Translations under genes and position numbers: made by a program | Shown here: one piece after another, positions 1-6,447 of the stretch | How the letters are laid out: each line of letters starts with the position of its first letter | Position numbering within the stretch: the first letter of the stretch is position 1 | Origin: CAZOHN01 sp964579325 | Lineage (GTDB): Bacteria > Pseudomonadota > Alphaproteobacteria > Rhodobacterales > Rhodobacteraceae | Direction of reading: 5' to 3' | Length of the DNA stretch: 11,423 bases | Assembly (NCBI GenBank): GCA_964579325.1 | Contig: CAZOHN010000115.1 | Location: forward strand, 1-11,423 | The notes under the pieces: model-generated | Seen by the model: only the letters and a program-made list of their open reading frames with translations | Databases searched by the model: none | What the model was told of the DNA's origin: nothing

Positions 1-323
1 CCGATGGCGGCCAACGAGCCCAGGTAGAGGTCCTGCAGGTCGGGCGGCGAGGGTTTGATGATGACCTGGAACTGGTAGTAGTGCTGGAGGCGGTTGGGGT
101 TCTCGCCGTAGCGGCCATCGGTGGGGCGGCGCGAGGGCTGGACGTAGGCCGCGGCCCAGGCGTTCGGCCCCAGCGCGCGCAGGGTGGTGGCCGGGTGGAA
201 GGTGCCCGCGCCCACCTCCATGTCGTAGGGTTGCAGCACGGCGCAACCCTTCGACGCCCAGTAGCCCTGGAGCCGGAGGATCACTTCCTGGAAGCTGCGG
301 GGAACCGTGATGGGCTCGGCCAT
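1..323 (-). CDS. glyQ: Glycyl-tRNA synthetase alpha subunit (N-terminal part)
   Basis: Alpha chain of the bacterial alpha2beta2 glycyl-tRNA synthetase, which charges tRNA-Gly with glycine in the cytoplasm. Only the first 107 codons are in the window; the gene runs off the left edge. The visible protein starts MAEPITVPRSFQEVILRLQ and contains the hallmark stretches GYWASKGCAVLQPYD, EVGAGTFHPATTLRALGP, YVQPSRRPTDGRYGENPNR and LQHYYQFQVIIKPSP, all highly conserved in GlyQ and part of the class II synthetase core. The start is fixed by AAGGA about 7 nt upstream of the ATG (plus-strand tcctt at 330-334) and by the family N-terminus. A strong promoter lies just upstream. In this family glyS usually follows glyQ, but that side is outside the window. 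Identification is very secure. Confidence 0.97.
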   Translation of the reverse strand, partial: MAEPITVPRSFQEVILRLQGYWASKGCAVLQPYDMEVGAGTFHPATTLRALGPNAWAAAYVQPSRRPTDGRYGENPNRLQHYYQFQVIIKPSPPDLQDLYLGSLAAI

Positions 324-353
324 GACATGTCCTTGGGGAGTGGGGCGCGCGCA

Positions 354-382
354 TCCATAGGCAACAGGCCCGGCAGGGTCAA
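354..382 (-). promoter_or_regulatory. Predicted sigma70-type promoter of glyQ
   Basis: On the minus strand, TTGACC (plus 377-382) is followed after exactly 17 nt by TATGGA (plus 354-359). This is a good match to the housekeeping -35/-10 consensus. It would start transcription near 347 and leave a short leader of about 24 nt that carries the AAGGA ribosome site of glyQ. Confidence 0.55.
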
Positions 383-403
383 CGGCGGCTCGCGGAGTTT
401 TGG

Positions 404-432
404 TTACGCTTGGGCGGAGCCTCTGCTAGGGT
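404..432 (+). promoter_or_regulatory. Possible promoter of the secreted pseudoprotease gene
   Basis: TTACGC (404-409), a 17-nt spacer and TAGGGT (427-432) form a weak but correctly spaced -35/-10 pair, back to back with the glyQ promoter. The predicted start near 439 would leave a leader of about 40 nt before the ATG at 479. The match to consensus is modest, so this is tentative. Confidence 0.3.
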
Positions 433-478
433 CGCCGCCGGAATCGGGGCAGATGCCGGATATGGGGCGGCAGGGGTA

Positions 479-2218
479 ATGAAGGCAATCGTTTACGGCG
501 CGATCCTCGCGCTTCTGGTGATGGTCGGCGCGGCGCGGGCGCAGGACGCCTGGGTGCAGATCGAGGCGCTGCCGACGCTGGCGCGGGCCGAGGAGAGGGC
601 GCGGGCCTGGGGGGCGACGTTCCCCGAGGTGAACGGGTTCCGGCTGCGGTCGGGGTGGTACGCGATCGTTCTGGGGCCGTTTTCGGCGGAGGCGGCGGCG
701 AACCGGCTGTTTGCGCTCCAGTCCGAGAGGCTGATCCCGGGCGACAGCTACATCGCCGAGTCGCGGGACTTCGGCGACCGGTTCTGGCCGGTGGGCACTG
801 CGCCGGTGCCGCCCGCTCCGGAAGACGAGGCGCCTGTATCCGAGGACGCGCCGGAAGCGGAGCCTGTTTCCGAGGCCATCCCCGAACCCATACCGGAGCC
901 CGACGAGACGCCGCAGCAGGCCCGCCGCAGCGAGGCGGAACTGTCGGAGGAGGCGCGCAAGGAGTTGCAGACGGCGCTCCAGTGGTTCGGGTTCTACGAA
1001 GGCAGCATCGATGGTGCCTTCGGGCGCGGCACGCGGGCCTCGATGAGCGCATGGCAGGGGACGAGCGGCTTCGAGGAGACCGGCATCCTGACGGCGCGGC
1101 AACGCGAGCGGCTCGTGACGGACTGGCGCGAGGAACTGGCGAGCCTCGGCCTGGGCCGGGTGGTCGAGAGCCGGGCCGGGATCGAGATCGAGATGCCGAT
1201 CCGGTTCGTCGAGTTCGACGGCTACGCGCCGCCCTTCGTGCGCTACCGCGAGAAGGACGGTTCCGGGATTGAAGTGCTGCTGATCAGCCAGGACGGCACG
1301 CAGGGCACGCTGGATGGCCTCTACGACATCATGCAGACACTGGAGATCGTGCCCTTGGCCGGGTTCCGGGAGCGGCGGGGGACGAGTTTTGTCCTTACCG
1401 GGCAGAACGAGACCTTGCACAGCTATACCTGGGCGCGGCTCGAGGGTGGAATGATCAAGGGGTTCACGCTGATCTACCCGCCGAAGGACGAGGCGCGGAT
1501 GACGCGGGTGGTTCAGATCATGCGCGAGAGCCTGACCTCGACCGGTCCGGCGCTCGACCCCACGCTGGGGTCACCGGAGGTGGCCGAGGCACGCAACCTC
1601 CTTGCAGGGCTGGAGATCCGGCAGGCCGAACGCACACGGTCGGGCGTCTTCGCGGATGCGGCCGGGACCGTGCTGACGGTGGCTGAGGCGGTCGATGGCT
1701 GCGCGCGGGTGACGCTGGACGACACGCACGATGCAGCGGTGGTTGCATCGGGCGATGGCCTTGCGCTGCTGAAGCCGGCAGTGCCGCTCGCGCCGCGCGC
1801 CGTGGCGCAGTTCGCGCCGGCCGATCCGCGGATCGGCTCGCGGGCCGGGGTGGCGGGCTTTCCCTTCGGCCCGGCGCTGCCGGTGGCGACCGTGACCTTT
1901 GGCACGGTCGAGGATGTCGCCGGGCTTGGCGGTGAGGCCAGCCTCTTGCGCCTGTCGGTCGAGATCGAGGCTGGAGACATCGGCGGGCCGGTCTATGACG
2001 CGGCGGGGCAGGTTGCGGGTGTGCTGCTGCCTGACGAGGGTGGCGCGCGGCAGCTGCCGCCGGGCGTGCATTTCGCCGTGAAGGCAGGCATTGCGGCAGG
2101 GTTCCTGGCTGCGAACGGGGTGACCGTGCCTGCCGCCGCGACGCAGGGCGCGATGGCGCCCGAGGACATCACGCGGGCCGCGATGGATGCCACGGTTCTG
2201 GTATCCTGCTGGAAGTGA
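479..2218 (+). CDS. Secreted SPOR-like/peptidoglycan-binding protein with degenerate trypsin-like domain
   Basis: 579-residue exported protein, probably periplasmic. Residues 1-21 form a Sec signal peptide with likely cleavage after ARA, before QDAW. Residues about 24-93 resemble a SPOR domain (AWVQIEALPTLARAEERA, then GWYAIVLGPF). Residues 105-150 are a Pro/Glu-rich linker. Residues about 157-215 are a PG_binding_1 domain (LQWFGFYEGSIDGAFGRGTR). Residues 220-365 have no family I recognise. Residues about 385-545 follow the chymotrypsin-like (Trypsin_2/DegP-type) pattern, but the catalytic positions appear lost: the LTNAHVV-type motif reads LTVAEAV (Glu403 for His), the DLALL-type motif reads DGLALL (Gly427 for Asp), and GNSGGP reads GDIGGP (Ile501 for Ser). 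It is therefore probably a non-catalytic, cell-wall-associated protein. The ATG at 479 is preferred over the upstream in-frame GTG/ATG options because the signal peptide starts there and AGGGG precedes it. It converges with the next gene across a 7-bp gap. Confidence 0.8.
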   Translation: MKAIVYGAILALLVMVGAARAQDAWVQIEALPTLARAEERARAWGATFPEVNGFRLRSGWYAIVLGPFSAEAAANRLFALQSERLIPGDSYIAESRDFGDRFWPVGTAPVPPAPEDEAPVSEDAPEAEPVSEAIPEPIPEPDETPQQARRSEAELSEEARKELQTALQWFGFYEGSIDGAFGRGTRASMSAWQGTSGFEETGILTARQRERLVTDWREELASLGLGRVVESRAGIEIEMPIRFVEFDGYAPPFVRYREKDGSGIEVLLISQDGTQGTLDGLYDIMQTLEIVPLAGFRERRGTSFVLTGQNETLHSYTWARLEGGMIKGFTLIYPPKDEARMTRVVQIMRESLTSTGPALDPTLGSPEVAEARNLLAGLEIRQAERTRSGVFADAAGTVLTVAEAVDGCARVTLDDTHDAAVVASGDGLALLKPAVPLAPRAVAQFAPADPRIGSRAGVAGFPFGPALPVATVTFGTVEDVAGLGGEASLLRLSVEIEAGDIGGPVYDAAGQVAGVLLPDEGGARQLPPGVHFAVKAGIAAGFLAANGVTVPAAATQGAMAPEDITRAAMDATVLVSCWK

Positions 2219-2225
2219 GGCCGGC

Positions 2226-3425
2226 TCAGCGGACGCCGAGACCTGCCCGCATCATCGTGCGCCGCACCGGCGCTGCCGAATAGAGGGCGTTGAGCGCGGT
2301 CGCGCGCAGGTCGCGCAGGGGCCGCGCGCCCATCATCGAGGCCCGGTTAAGCGCGTCGATGCCCAGCACGCGCGCCTGCACCTCGGGCCAGCGGCGGCGG
2401 GTGTAGGTCTCGAGCATCTTCGGCGTGCCGAGCGCGGAAGGGTCGGCCGTGGCAAGTTCAAGCAACACGCGCAGGTCGGCCAGCGACATGTTGAGACCCT
2501 GGGCGCCAATGGGCGGCACGACATGCGCGGCTTCGGCCATCAGCGCGGTGCGCTCGCCGTGGAAGCGCGCGGCGATCTGGCTTATGATCGGCCAGAGCGA
2601 GATGCGCGAGGCGAGCGTGAGCGGGCCACATAGCCAGCAGGAGCGTTCGTTCATCGCGGCCTCGAACTCAGGGACAGGCAGGCGCGAGAGGCGCAGCGCC
2701 TCGGGGCCTTCCTCCATCCAGACGATCGCCGAAGAAGGCTGGCCCTGCCAGTCGGGCAGTGGCACCAACGTGAAGGGACCGCCGGAGCGGTGGATCTCGG
2801 TCGAGACGTTGCCATGCGGGATCGGGTGGGTGACGGCGAAGGCGAGCGCCTTCTGTCCGTAGCGCATGGTGCGGACGGGGATATCGAGCGCCTCGCGGAC
2901 GGTGGAGTTGCGCCCGTCGGCGGCGACAAGCAGCCGCGCGGCGGCGCGGGTGCCGTCGGAGAGGGTGACGAGGGCCTCGGAGGAGCGGGTGAGCACGCGG
3001 GCGGTGGCGAGGCCGGGGCGGAACGACACGTTGGGGATCTCTGCAAGGCGCCCGGCGGTCTCACGGCGCAGGAGCCAGTTGGGGAGGTTCCAGCCGAAGG
3101 GCTGGTCGGAGATGTCGGCGGCGTCGAAATCCTTGGTCAGTCGCGGCTCGGGTTCGGCGCCCCCGGCATCGACGATGCGCATGACCTGCAGCGGCATGGC
3201 GTGGGGCGCGAGCCGCTCCCACAGGCCGGCGTCTTCCAGAACCGGGCGCGAGGGTTGCAGGAAGGCGGTTGTTCGCAGGTCTGCCCCCTCGGCGTCGCGT
3301 TCGGTTACGGGAGGGGCGGGATCGACGCAGAGGACCGCATATCCGCGGGCGCCGAAGGCGGCCGCGGCGGTGAGGCCGGCGACGCCGCCACCGGAGACGA
3401 TGATGTCGAAACGCTCGATGGTCAT
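2226..3425 (-). CDS. UbiH/UbiF-family FAD-dependent hydroxylase (ubiquinone biosynthesis)
   Basis: 399-residue flavoprotein monooxygenase of the UbiH/UbiF/Coq6 family, which hydroxylates the aromatic ring of ubiquinone precursors using O2 and NAD(P)H. The N-terminal Rossmann dinucleotide motif IIVSGGGVAGLTAAAAFG (residues 8-25) and the acidic strand end VLCVDPAPP bind FAD. The DG motif is LLVAADGRNSTVR (D170-G171). The third flavin motif, normally GDAAH, reads AEAAHVVPPIGAQGLNMSL (297-315); the PPxxGQGLN-like remainder is intact, so the protein should still be active. Length is normal for the family. The ATG is chosen over an upstream extension because GGAGG lies 6 nt before it (plus 3432-3436) and the FAD motif follows directly. 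Which ring position (C1, C5 or C6) it modifies cannot be told from sequence; alphaproteobacterial UbiL is one candidate. It is last in a minus-strand run of four genes. Confidence 0.88.
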   Translation of the reverse strand: MTIERFDIIVSGGGVAGLTAAAAFGARGYAVLCVDPAPPVTERDAEGADLRTTAFLQPSRPVLEDAGLWERLAPHAMPLQVMRIVDAGGAEPEPRLTKDFDAADISDQPFGWNLPNWLLRRETAGRLAEIPNVSFRPGLATARVLTRSSEALVTLSDGTRAAARLLVAADGRNSTVREALDIPVRTMRYGQKALAFAVTHPIPHGNVSTEIHRSGGPFTLVPLPDWQGQPSSAIVWMEEGPEALRLSRLPVPEFEAAMNERSCWLCGPLTLASRISLWPIISQIAARFHGERTALMAEAAHVVPPIGAQGLNMSLADLRVLLELATADPSALGTPKMLETYTRRRWPEVQARVLGIDALNRASMMGARPLRDLRATALNALYSAAPVRRTMMRAGLGVR

Positions 3426-3445
3426 GGCAGTCCTCCGATCCGCCT

Positions 3446-3474
3446 GACCTATGTCGGGCATGGGGGGCGGGCAA
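3446..3474 (-). promoter_or_regulatory. Possible promoter of the UbiH-type hydroxylase gene
   Basis: In the 52-bp gap between the MFS and hydroxylase genes, the minus strand reads TTGCCC (plus 3469-3474), 17 nt, TAGGTC (plus 3446-3451). The predicted start lies about 14 nt before the start codon. It would allow the hydroxylase to be expressed independently of the exporter. Confidence 0.35.
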
Positions 3475-3477
3475 GCG

Positions 3478-4668
3478 TCACTGCGTCGCGGCATGGGCCC
3501 TTGCGTTATGGCGGGCGATACGTGTCGCGAGGAGCGAAGCGATGAGCGCGGCCAGGGCGAAACAGAGGGCGGCGAGGCCGAAGCCGGGCGAGACGCCGCG
3601 CGCGATGATCGCGCCACCGGCGGCCGAGCCGACGGCCTGTCCGAGATAGACGGCCGAGGTGTTCAGCGCCACGGTGGCCGAGGCAAGGGCCGGGGCGAGC
3701 GCGATGAGGCGGCCCTGTTGCAGCGAGTTCGACGAGAACGACCCGAGGCCCCAGAGGACTGCCGCGAGGATGAATCCGGCAAAGATCGTGAAGGTCAGGG
3801 TGAGGAGGATGAAACCCGCCACAAGGAGGCCAAGCGCCAGCGCGATCACCCGGTCGGTGCCGAGTGGTGCGGCGAGGCGTGCCGCGATGGCGTTGCCGGC
3901 GACGCCCGCGATGCCGCTCAGGGCAAATCCCAGCGCGATGAGGGCGGGGGTCGCGCCGTAGCCTTCGGCGAGGATGGGCGCGAGGTAGCTCACGAGGGTG
4001 AACTGGCCCGACATGCTGAGGACGGTGACCGCGAGCACCAGGAGCAGGACCGGCGAGGTGAACGTCGCGCGCCAGGCGGCGAGGTCGAGCGGTGGGACGC
4101 GCAAGCCGCCTGGCACGGTCACCCAGACGAGGATCGCGCCGAGCACGGAGAAGAGGCCCATGCCCGCGTAGACGAGGCGCCAGTCGAGCGTGGCCGCGAG
4201 CCAGGTGCCAAGCGGGATGCCGAGAACCGATGCGAGCGACCAGCCGATGAAGATCGTGGCGATGGCGCGGGCGCGGCCTTCGGGCGGGACAAGGAGGCCA
4301 GCGGTCGCCGCCGCCTGCGGCGTGAACACGGCCGCTCCGACGATGGTGACGGCCCGCAGCGCGAGGAGTGCTCCGAAGGAGCCGACGAGCGCCGAGGCTG
4401 TGTGGCCGACGGCGTAGATCGCGAGCGAGGCGGTGAGAAGCAGTCGGCGGTCGAAGCGGCTGGTGAGCGCTGCCGTGAGGGGCGCACCGATGGCGACGAC
4501 GAGGCCGCCGACGAGCATCAGCAGGCCCGCCCGTGCCGGCGTGATCGAGAAGTCGCGCGAAATCTCGATCAGCATCCCGGCCGGGAGGAGCACACCCGTC
4601 CCGATCACGAAGTTGCCGACGAGGAACGCGCGCAAAGCGCCGCGCGCGCTATCGTGATCCGCTGCCAT
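3478..4668 (-). CDS. MFS transporter, DHA1-like drug/metabolite exporter
   Basis: 396-residue major facilitator superfamily protein with about 12 hydrophobic helices and the usual two six-helix halves. The loop between helices 2 and 3 has a motif-A-like sequence, GAPLTAALTSRFDRRLLL (residues 61-78). Helix 5 carries a Gly/Pro-rich stretch, GWSLASVLGIPLGTWLA (142-158), like the antiporter motif of proton-driven exporters. The N-terminal VGNFVIGTGVLLPAGMLIEI and the following DFSITPARAGLLM resemble the AraJ/NepI/YdhP-type DHA1 proteins. The substrate cannot be predicted. The chosen ATG is preceded by GAGGGA 6 nt upstream (plus 4675-4680) and begins right before helix 1. The longer in-frame extension upstream overlaps the small membrane-protein gene and has no membrane character. 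The neighbours do not give a clear clue to its role. Confidence 0.85.
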   Translation of the reverse strand: MAADHDSARGALRAFLVGNFVIGTGVLLPAGMLIEISRDFSITPARAGLLMLVGGLVVAIGAPLTAALTSRFDRRLLLTASLAIYAVGHTASALVGSFGALLALRAVTIVGAAVFTPQAAATAGLLVPPEGRARAIATIFIGWSLASVLGIPLGTWLAATLDWRLVYAGMGLFSVLGAILVWVTVPGGLRVPPLDLAAWRATFTSPVLLLVLAVTVLSMSGQFTLVSYLAPILAEGYGATPALIALGFALSGIAGVAGNAIAARLAAPLGTDRVIALALGLLVAGFILLTLTFTIFAGFILAAVLWGLGSFSSNSLQQGRLIALAPALASATVALNTSAVYLGQAVGSAAGGAIIARGVSPGFGLAALCFALAALIASLLATRIARHNARAHAATQ

Positions 4669-4730
4669 TCGGTTCCCTCGTTCGGGTCGCAGAGCAGTCC
4701 TGCACGGAACGGTCAGGCGGGCAAGCGACT

Positions 4731-4970
4731 TCAGCCGCGCGTGATGATGAACAGGATCACGAACATCAGCGGCACGCAGCCGAGCGCGATCAGGCCGAGT
4801 GCCGGAAGGCCCCATGTCATCGTGGCGATCACCACGAGGCTGAGCACCATGGTGAGAAAGTACCAGATGTTGCCCTCGAAATCGTGATCGAGGTCGCGGG
4901 CGAAGAGGCCCAGCAGGGGAATGCGGTGGTACCAGCGCGCCCGGAAGGGCGCCGCGGAAATGTCGGCCAT
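4731..4970 (-). CDS. Small two-helix membrane protein of unknown function
   Basis: 79-residue protein, not a family I can name. The first 34 residues are soluble and basic/aromatic (RARWYHRIPLLGLFARDLDH). They are followed by two hydrophobic segments, about residues 35-53 and 55-77, with a central LPALGLIALG turn and a short IITRG tail, so it should be an inner-membrane hairpin. The ATG at 4970 is favoured because AGGAG lies 7 nt upstream (plus 4978-4982). An upstream in-frame extension of 19 residues looks like non-coding leader. It sits 62 bp before the MFS gene on the same strand and could be co-transcribed with it. Its coding status is supported by the ribosome site, strong hydrophobic pattern and the gap it fills exactly. 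Confidence 0.7.
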   Translation of the reverse strand: MADISAAPFRARWYHRIPLLGLFARDLDHDFEGNIWYFLTMVLSLVVIATMTWGLPALGLIALGCVPLMFVILFIITRG

Positions 4971-4995
4971 GACGTATCTCCTGTTCGCTCGGGCG

Positions 4996-5023
4996 GACAT
5001 AGGCCGCGAGACGCCGCACGCAA
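4996..5023 (-). promoter_or_regulatory. Possible promoter for the small membrane protein/MFS pair
   Basis: Within the 78-bp gap after the HAD gene the minus strand reads TTGCGT (plus 5018-5023), 16 nt, TATGTC (plus 4996-5001). The start would be near 4989, about 19 nt before the ATG. It overlaps the inverted repeat at 5008-5050, so transcription and the hairpin may interfere. Confidence 0.35.
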
Positions 5024-5050
5024 CCATGCTGCAGTGCGGCGAGGCGTCTC
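5008..5050 (-). repeat. Inverted repeat at the 3' end of the HAD gene
   Basis: CGCCGCAC (5012-5019) pairs with GTGCGGCG (5034-5041) around a 14-nt loop. GAGACGCC (5008-5015) alternatively pairs with GGCGTCTC (5043-5050), so two competing stems are possible. The repeat begins at the HAD stop codon. There is no T-run after it on the minus strand, so it is not a classic intrinsic terminator. It could stabilise the upstream mRNA end or attenuate read-through. Confidence 0.4.
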
Positions 5051-5696
5051 AGGCGCCGAGGCGGGCGACGAAAGCGCGCAGGTCGTCGGTGTGGTGGTGG
5101 ACGTGGTCGGCCGGTTCGGGAGAGGGGGCGACGTGGACCGTCCGCATCCCCATCGCGTGCGGGGCGGCGAGGTTGCGGGCGTCGTCCTCGAACATCGCGC
5201 CGCGCGCGGCGTCCACCCCGTCGGCGGCGAACACGGCCTCGAAGGCGGCGCGTTCGGGCTTGGGCCGGAAGCCCGCGTCCTCGACACCATAGACCGCGTC
5301 GAACACCCCCGAGAGGCCGCGCGCCTCGAGCACCCGCAGGGCATAGGGCACGCAGGCGTTTGTATAGACGATGCGCCGGCCGGGCAGCCGGGCGATGGCG
5401 CCGCGGAGGTCCGGGTCGGGCTCGAGCGCGTCGAAGGAAATGTCGTGGACCTCGGTGAGGTAGGGGCCGGGATCGACGCCGTGTTCGGTCATCAGGCCCG
5501 CGAGCGTCGTCCCGTAGGTCTCCCAGTAGTGTCGTCGCAGCAGGTCGGCCTCGGCCTGCCCGACGCCGACGGCGCGCATCACCCAGGCCGTCATCTTCAC
5601 CTCGATCTGGTCGAAGAGGCGGGCTTCGGGCGGGTAGAGTGTGTTGTCGAGGTCGAACACCCAGTGTCCGACATGAGAGAAGTGATGTGCGACCAT
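5049..5696 (-). CDS. HAD-family hydrolase, pyrimidine 5'-nucleotidase type
   Basis: 215-residue cytoplasmic phosphatase of the haloacid dehalogenase superfamily, closest by eye to the SDT1/Pyr-5-nucleotidase group that dephosphorylates pyrimidine nucleoside monophosphates. All four HAD motifs are visible. Motif I is WVFDLDNTLYPP with nucleophile D15 and acid/base D17. Motif II is the Thr of IVYTNA (T112). Motif III is the Lys of GFRPKPE (K146). Motif IV is MFEDDARNL (D171/D172). The helical cap between motif I and residue 95 has a normal size. The ATG at 5696 is chosen because it is preceded by AAGG (plus 5705-5708) and the catalytic motif begins 12 residues in. The longer upstream reading would cover the divergent promoter region. 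It is first in the minus-strand run and divergent from the GntR regulator. The exact substrate is inference from family. Confidence 0.87.
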   Translation of the reverse strand: MVAHHFSHVGHWVFDLDNTLYPPEARLFDQIEVKMTAWVMRAVGVGQAEADLLRRHYWETYGTTLAGLMTEHGVDPGPYLTEVHDISFDALEPDPDLRGAIARLPGRRIVYTNACVPYALRVLEARGLSGVFDAVYGVEDAGFRPKPERAAFEAVFAADGVDAARGAMFEDDARNLAAPHAMGMRTVHVAPSPEPADHVHHHTDDLRAFVARLGA

Positions 5697-5710
5697 GGGT
5701 CGGACCTTAA

Positions 5711-5744
5711 GCCGCGCATCGGGGCGCGGCAAGGACGCGCCTTG
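5711..5744. repeat. Two small inverted repeats between the HAD and GntR genes
   Basis: In the 103-bp divergent gap, GCCGCGC-6 nt-GCGCGGC (5711-5730) is directly followed by CAAGG-5 nt-CCTTG (5730-5744). Either could be an operator for the adjacent GntR-family regulator or simply GC-rich secondary structure. No FadR-type TGG-N5-CCA site is evident. No convincing -35/-10 pair was found in this gap. Confidence 0.3.
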
Positions 5745-5799
5745 CGCGGGGTGGCCCGCCGGGCGTAGCGTCAGCACGGGGACGGGCAGGACGAGACTG

Positions 5800-6447
5800 A
5801 TGAAGGACAACAAACCGGCGCAGCAGCGCGATGCCTACACGCTGATTCTCGAGGCCATCGACGGCGGGGCCTACCGGCCGGGCGACCGGCTGGTGGAGAG
5901 CGAACTGGCCGAGCGGCTGGGAGTGAGCCGCACTCCGGTGCGCGAGGCGCTCCAGCGGCTGGAAACGCAGTCCATGCTCACGCGCGACGGGCGCAGCCTG
6001 ATCGTCGCCTCGCTCGACCACAACCAGCTGGCCGAGCTTTATGTCGTGCGATCCGAGCTTGAGGGCCTTGCCGCGCGGCTTGCGGCGCAGCACGCGACCG
6101 AGGAGGAGATCGCCGTCCTTCGGGGGATGAACGCCGAGGACCGGGCGCTGATGGGCGACCCCGAGGCGTTGAGCCGCGCGAACCGGCGGTTCCACAAGCA
6201 GATCCACCTCGCCTCGCACAACCGCTTTCTGGTGCAGCAGTTGGACCTCGTTCACCGGCACATGGCGCTCCTGGCGACGACGTCTCTGGCCGTTGACGGG
6301 CGTGGCGAGAAGGCGCTGGCCGAGCATGACGCGATCGTCGATGCCATTGCGGCGCGCGACGGTCAGGCCGCCTACGTGTCGCTGCGCGCGCACATCAGCC
6401 GCGCTTTCGAGACGCGGCTCAGGAGAGACGCACGGTCTCTGGCCTAG
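5800..6447 (+). CDS. GntR-family transcriptional regulator, FadR/FCD subfamily
   Basis: 215-residue DNA-binding regulator. Residues about 8-70 form the winged helix: YTLILEAIDGGAYRPGDRL, ESELAERLGVSRTPVREAL (recognition helix) and LQRLETQSMLTRDGRSLIV. Residues about 76-208 form the all-helical FCD effector domain. Its usual metal-site residues are visible as H132 (FHKQIHLASHN), H176 (LAEHDAI) and H198 (LRAHIS). The first ligand position, usually Asp, is Asn128 here. Such proteins sense small carboxylate-type metabolites, but the ligand is not predictable. The ATG at 5800 follows GGCAGGA and matches the family length; an upstream reading of 35 residues has no similarity to the family. It is divergent from the HAD gene, which is a possible target along with itself. 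Its last 29 bp, including the stop, overlap the 3' end of the opposing glycosyltransferase gene. Confidence 0.9.
   Translation: MKDNKPAQQRDAYTLILEAIDGGAYRPGDRLVESELAERLGVSRTPVREALQRLETQSMLTRDGRSLIVASLDHNQLAELYVVRSELEGLAARLAAQHATEEEIAVLRGMNAEDRALMGDPEALSRANRRFHKQIHLASHNRFLVQQLDLVHRHMALLATTSLAVDGRGEKALAEHDAIVDAIAARDGQAAYVSLRAHISRAFETRLRRDARSLA

Noticed and set aside
410..478. Upstream start for the pseudoprotease gene (23 extra residues)
   Set aside because: It would bury the signal peptide and overlap the predicted promoter; the ATG at 479 gives a standard Sec signal.
2219..2225. Possible terminator between the convergent pseudoprotease and hydroxylase genes
   Set aside because: The gap is only 7 bp and no stem with a T-run was found on either strand nearby.
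3451..4887. Long plus-strand reading frame of 478 codons opposite the MFS gene
   Set aside because: It is the antisense shadow of a clear 12-helix transporter. The product is a low-complexity mix of Arg, Glu, Gly and Asp with no domain, as expected from GC-rich antisense frames.
4669..5019. N-terminal extension of the MFS frame by 117 codons
   Set aside because: It overlaps the small membrane-protein gene in another frame, is not membrane-like, and a good ribosome site precedes the internal ATG at 4668.
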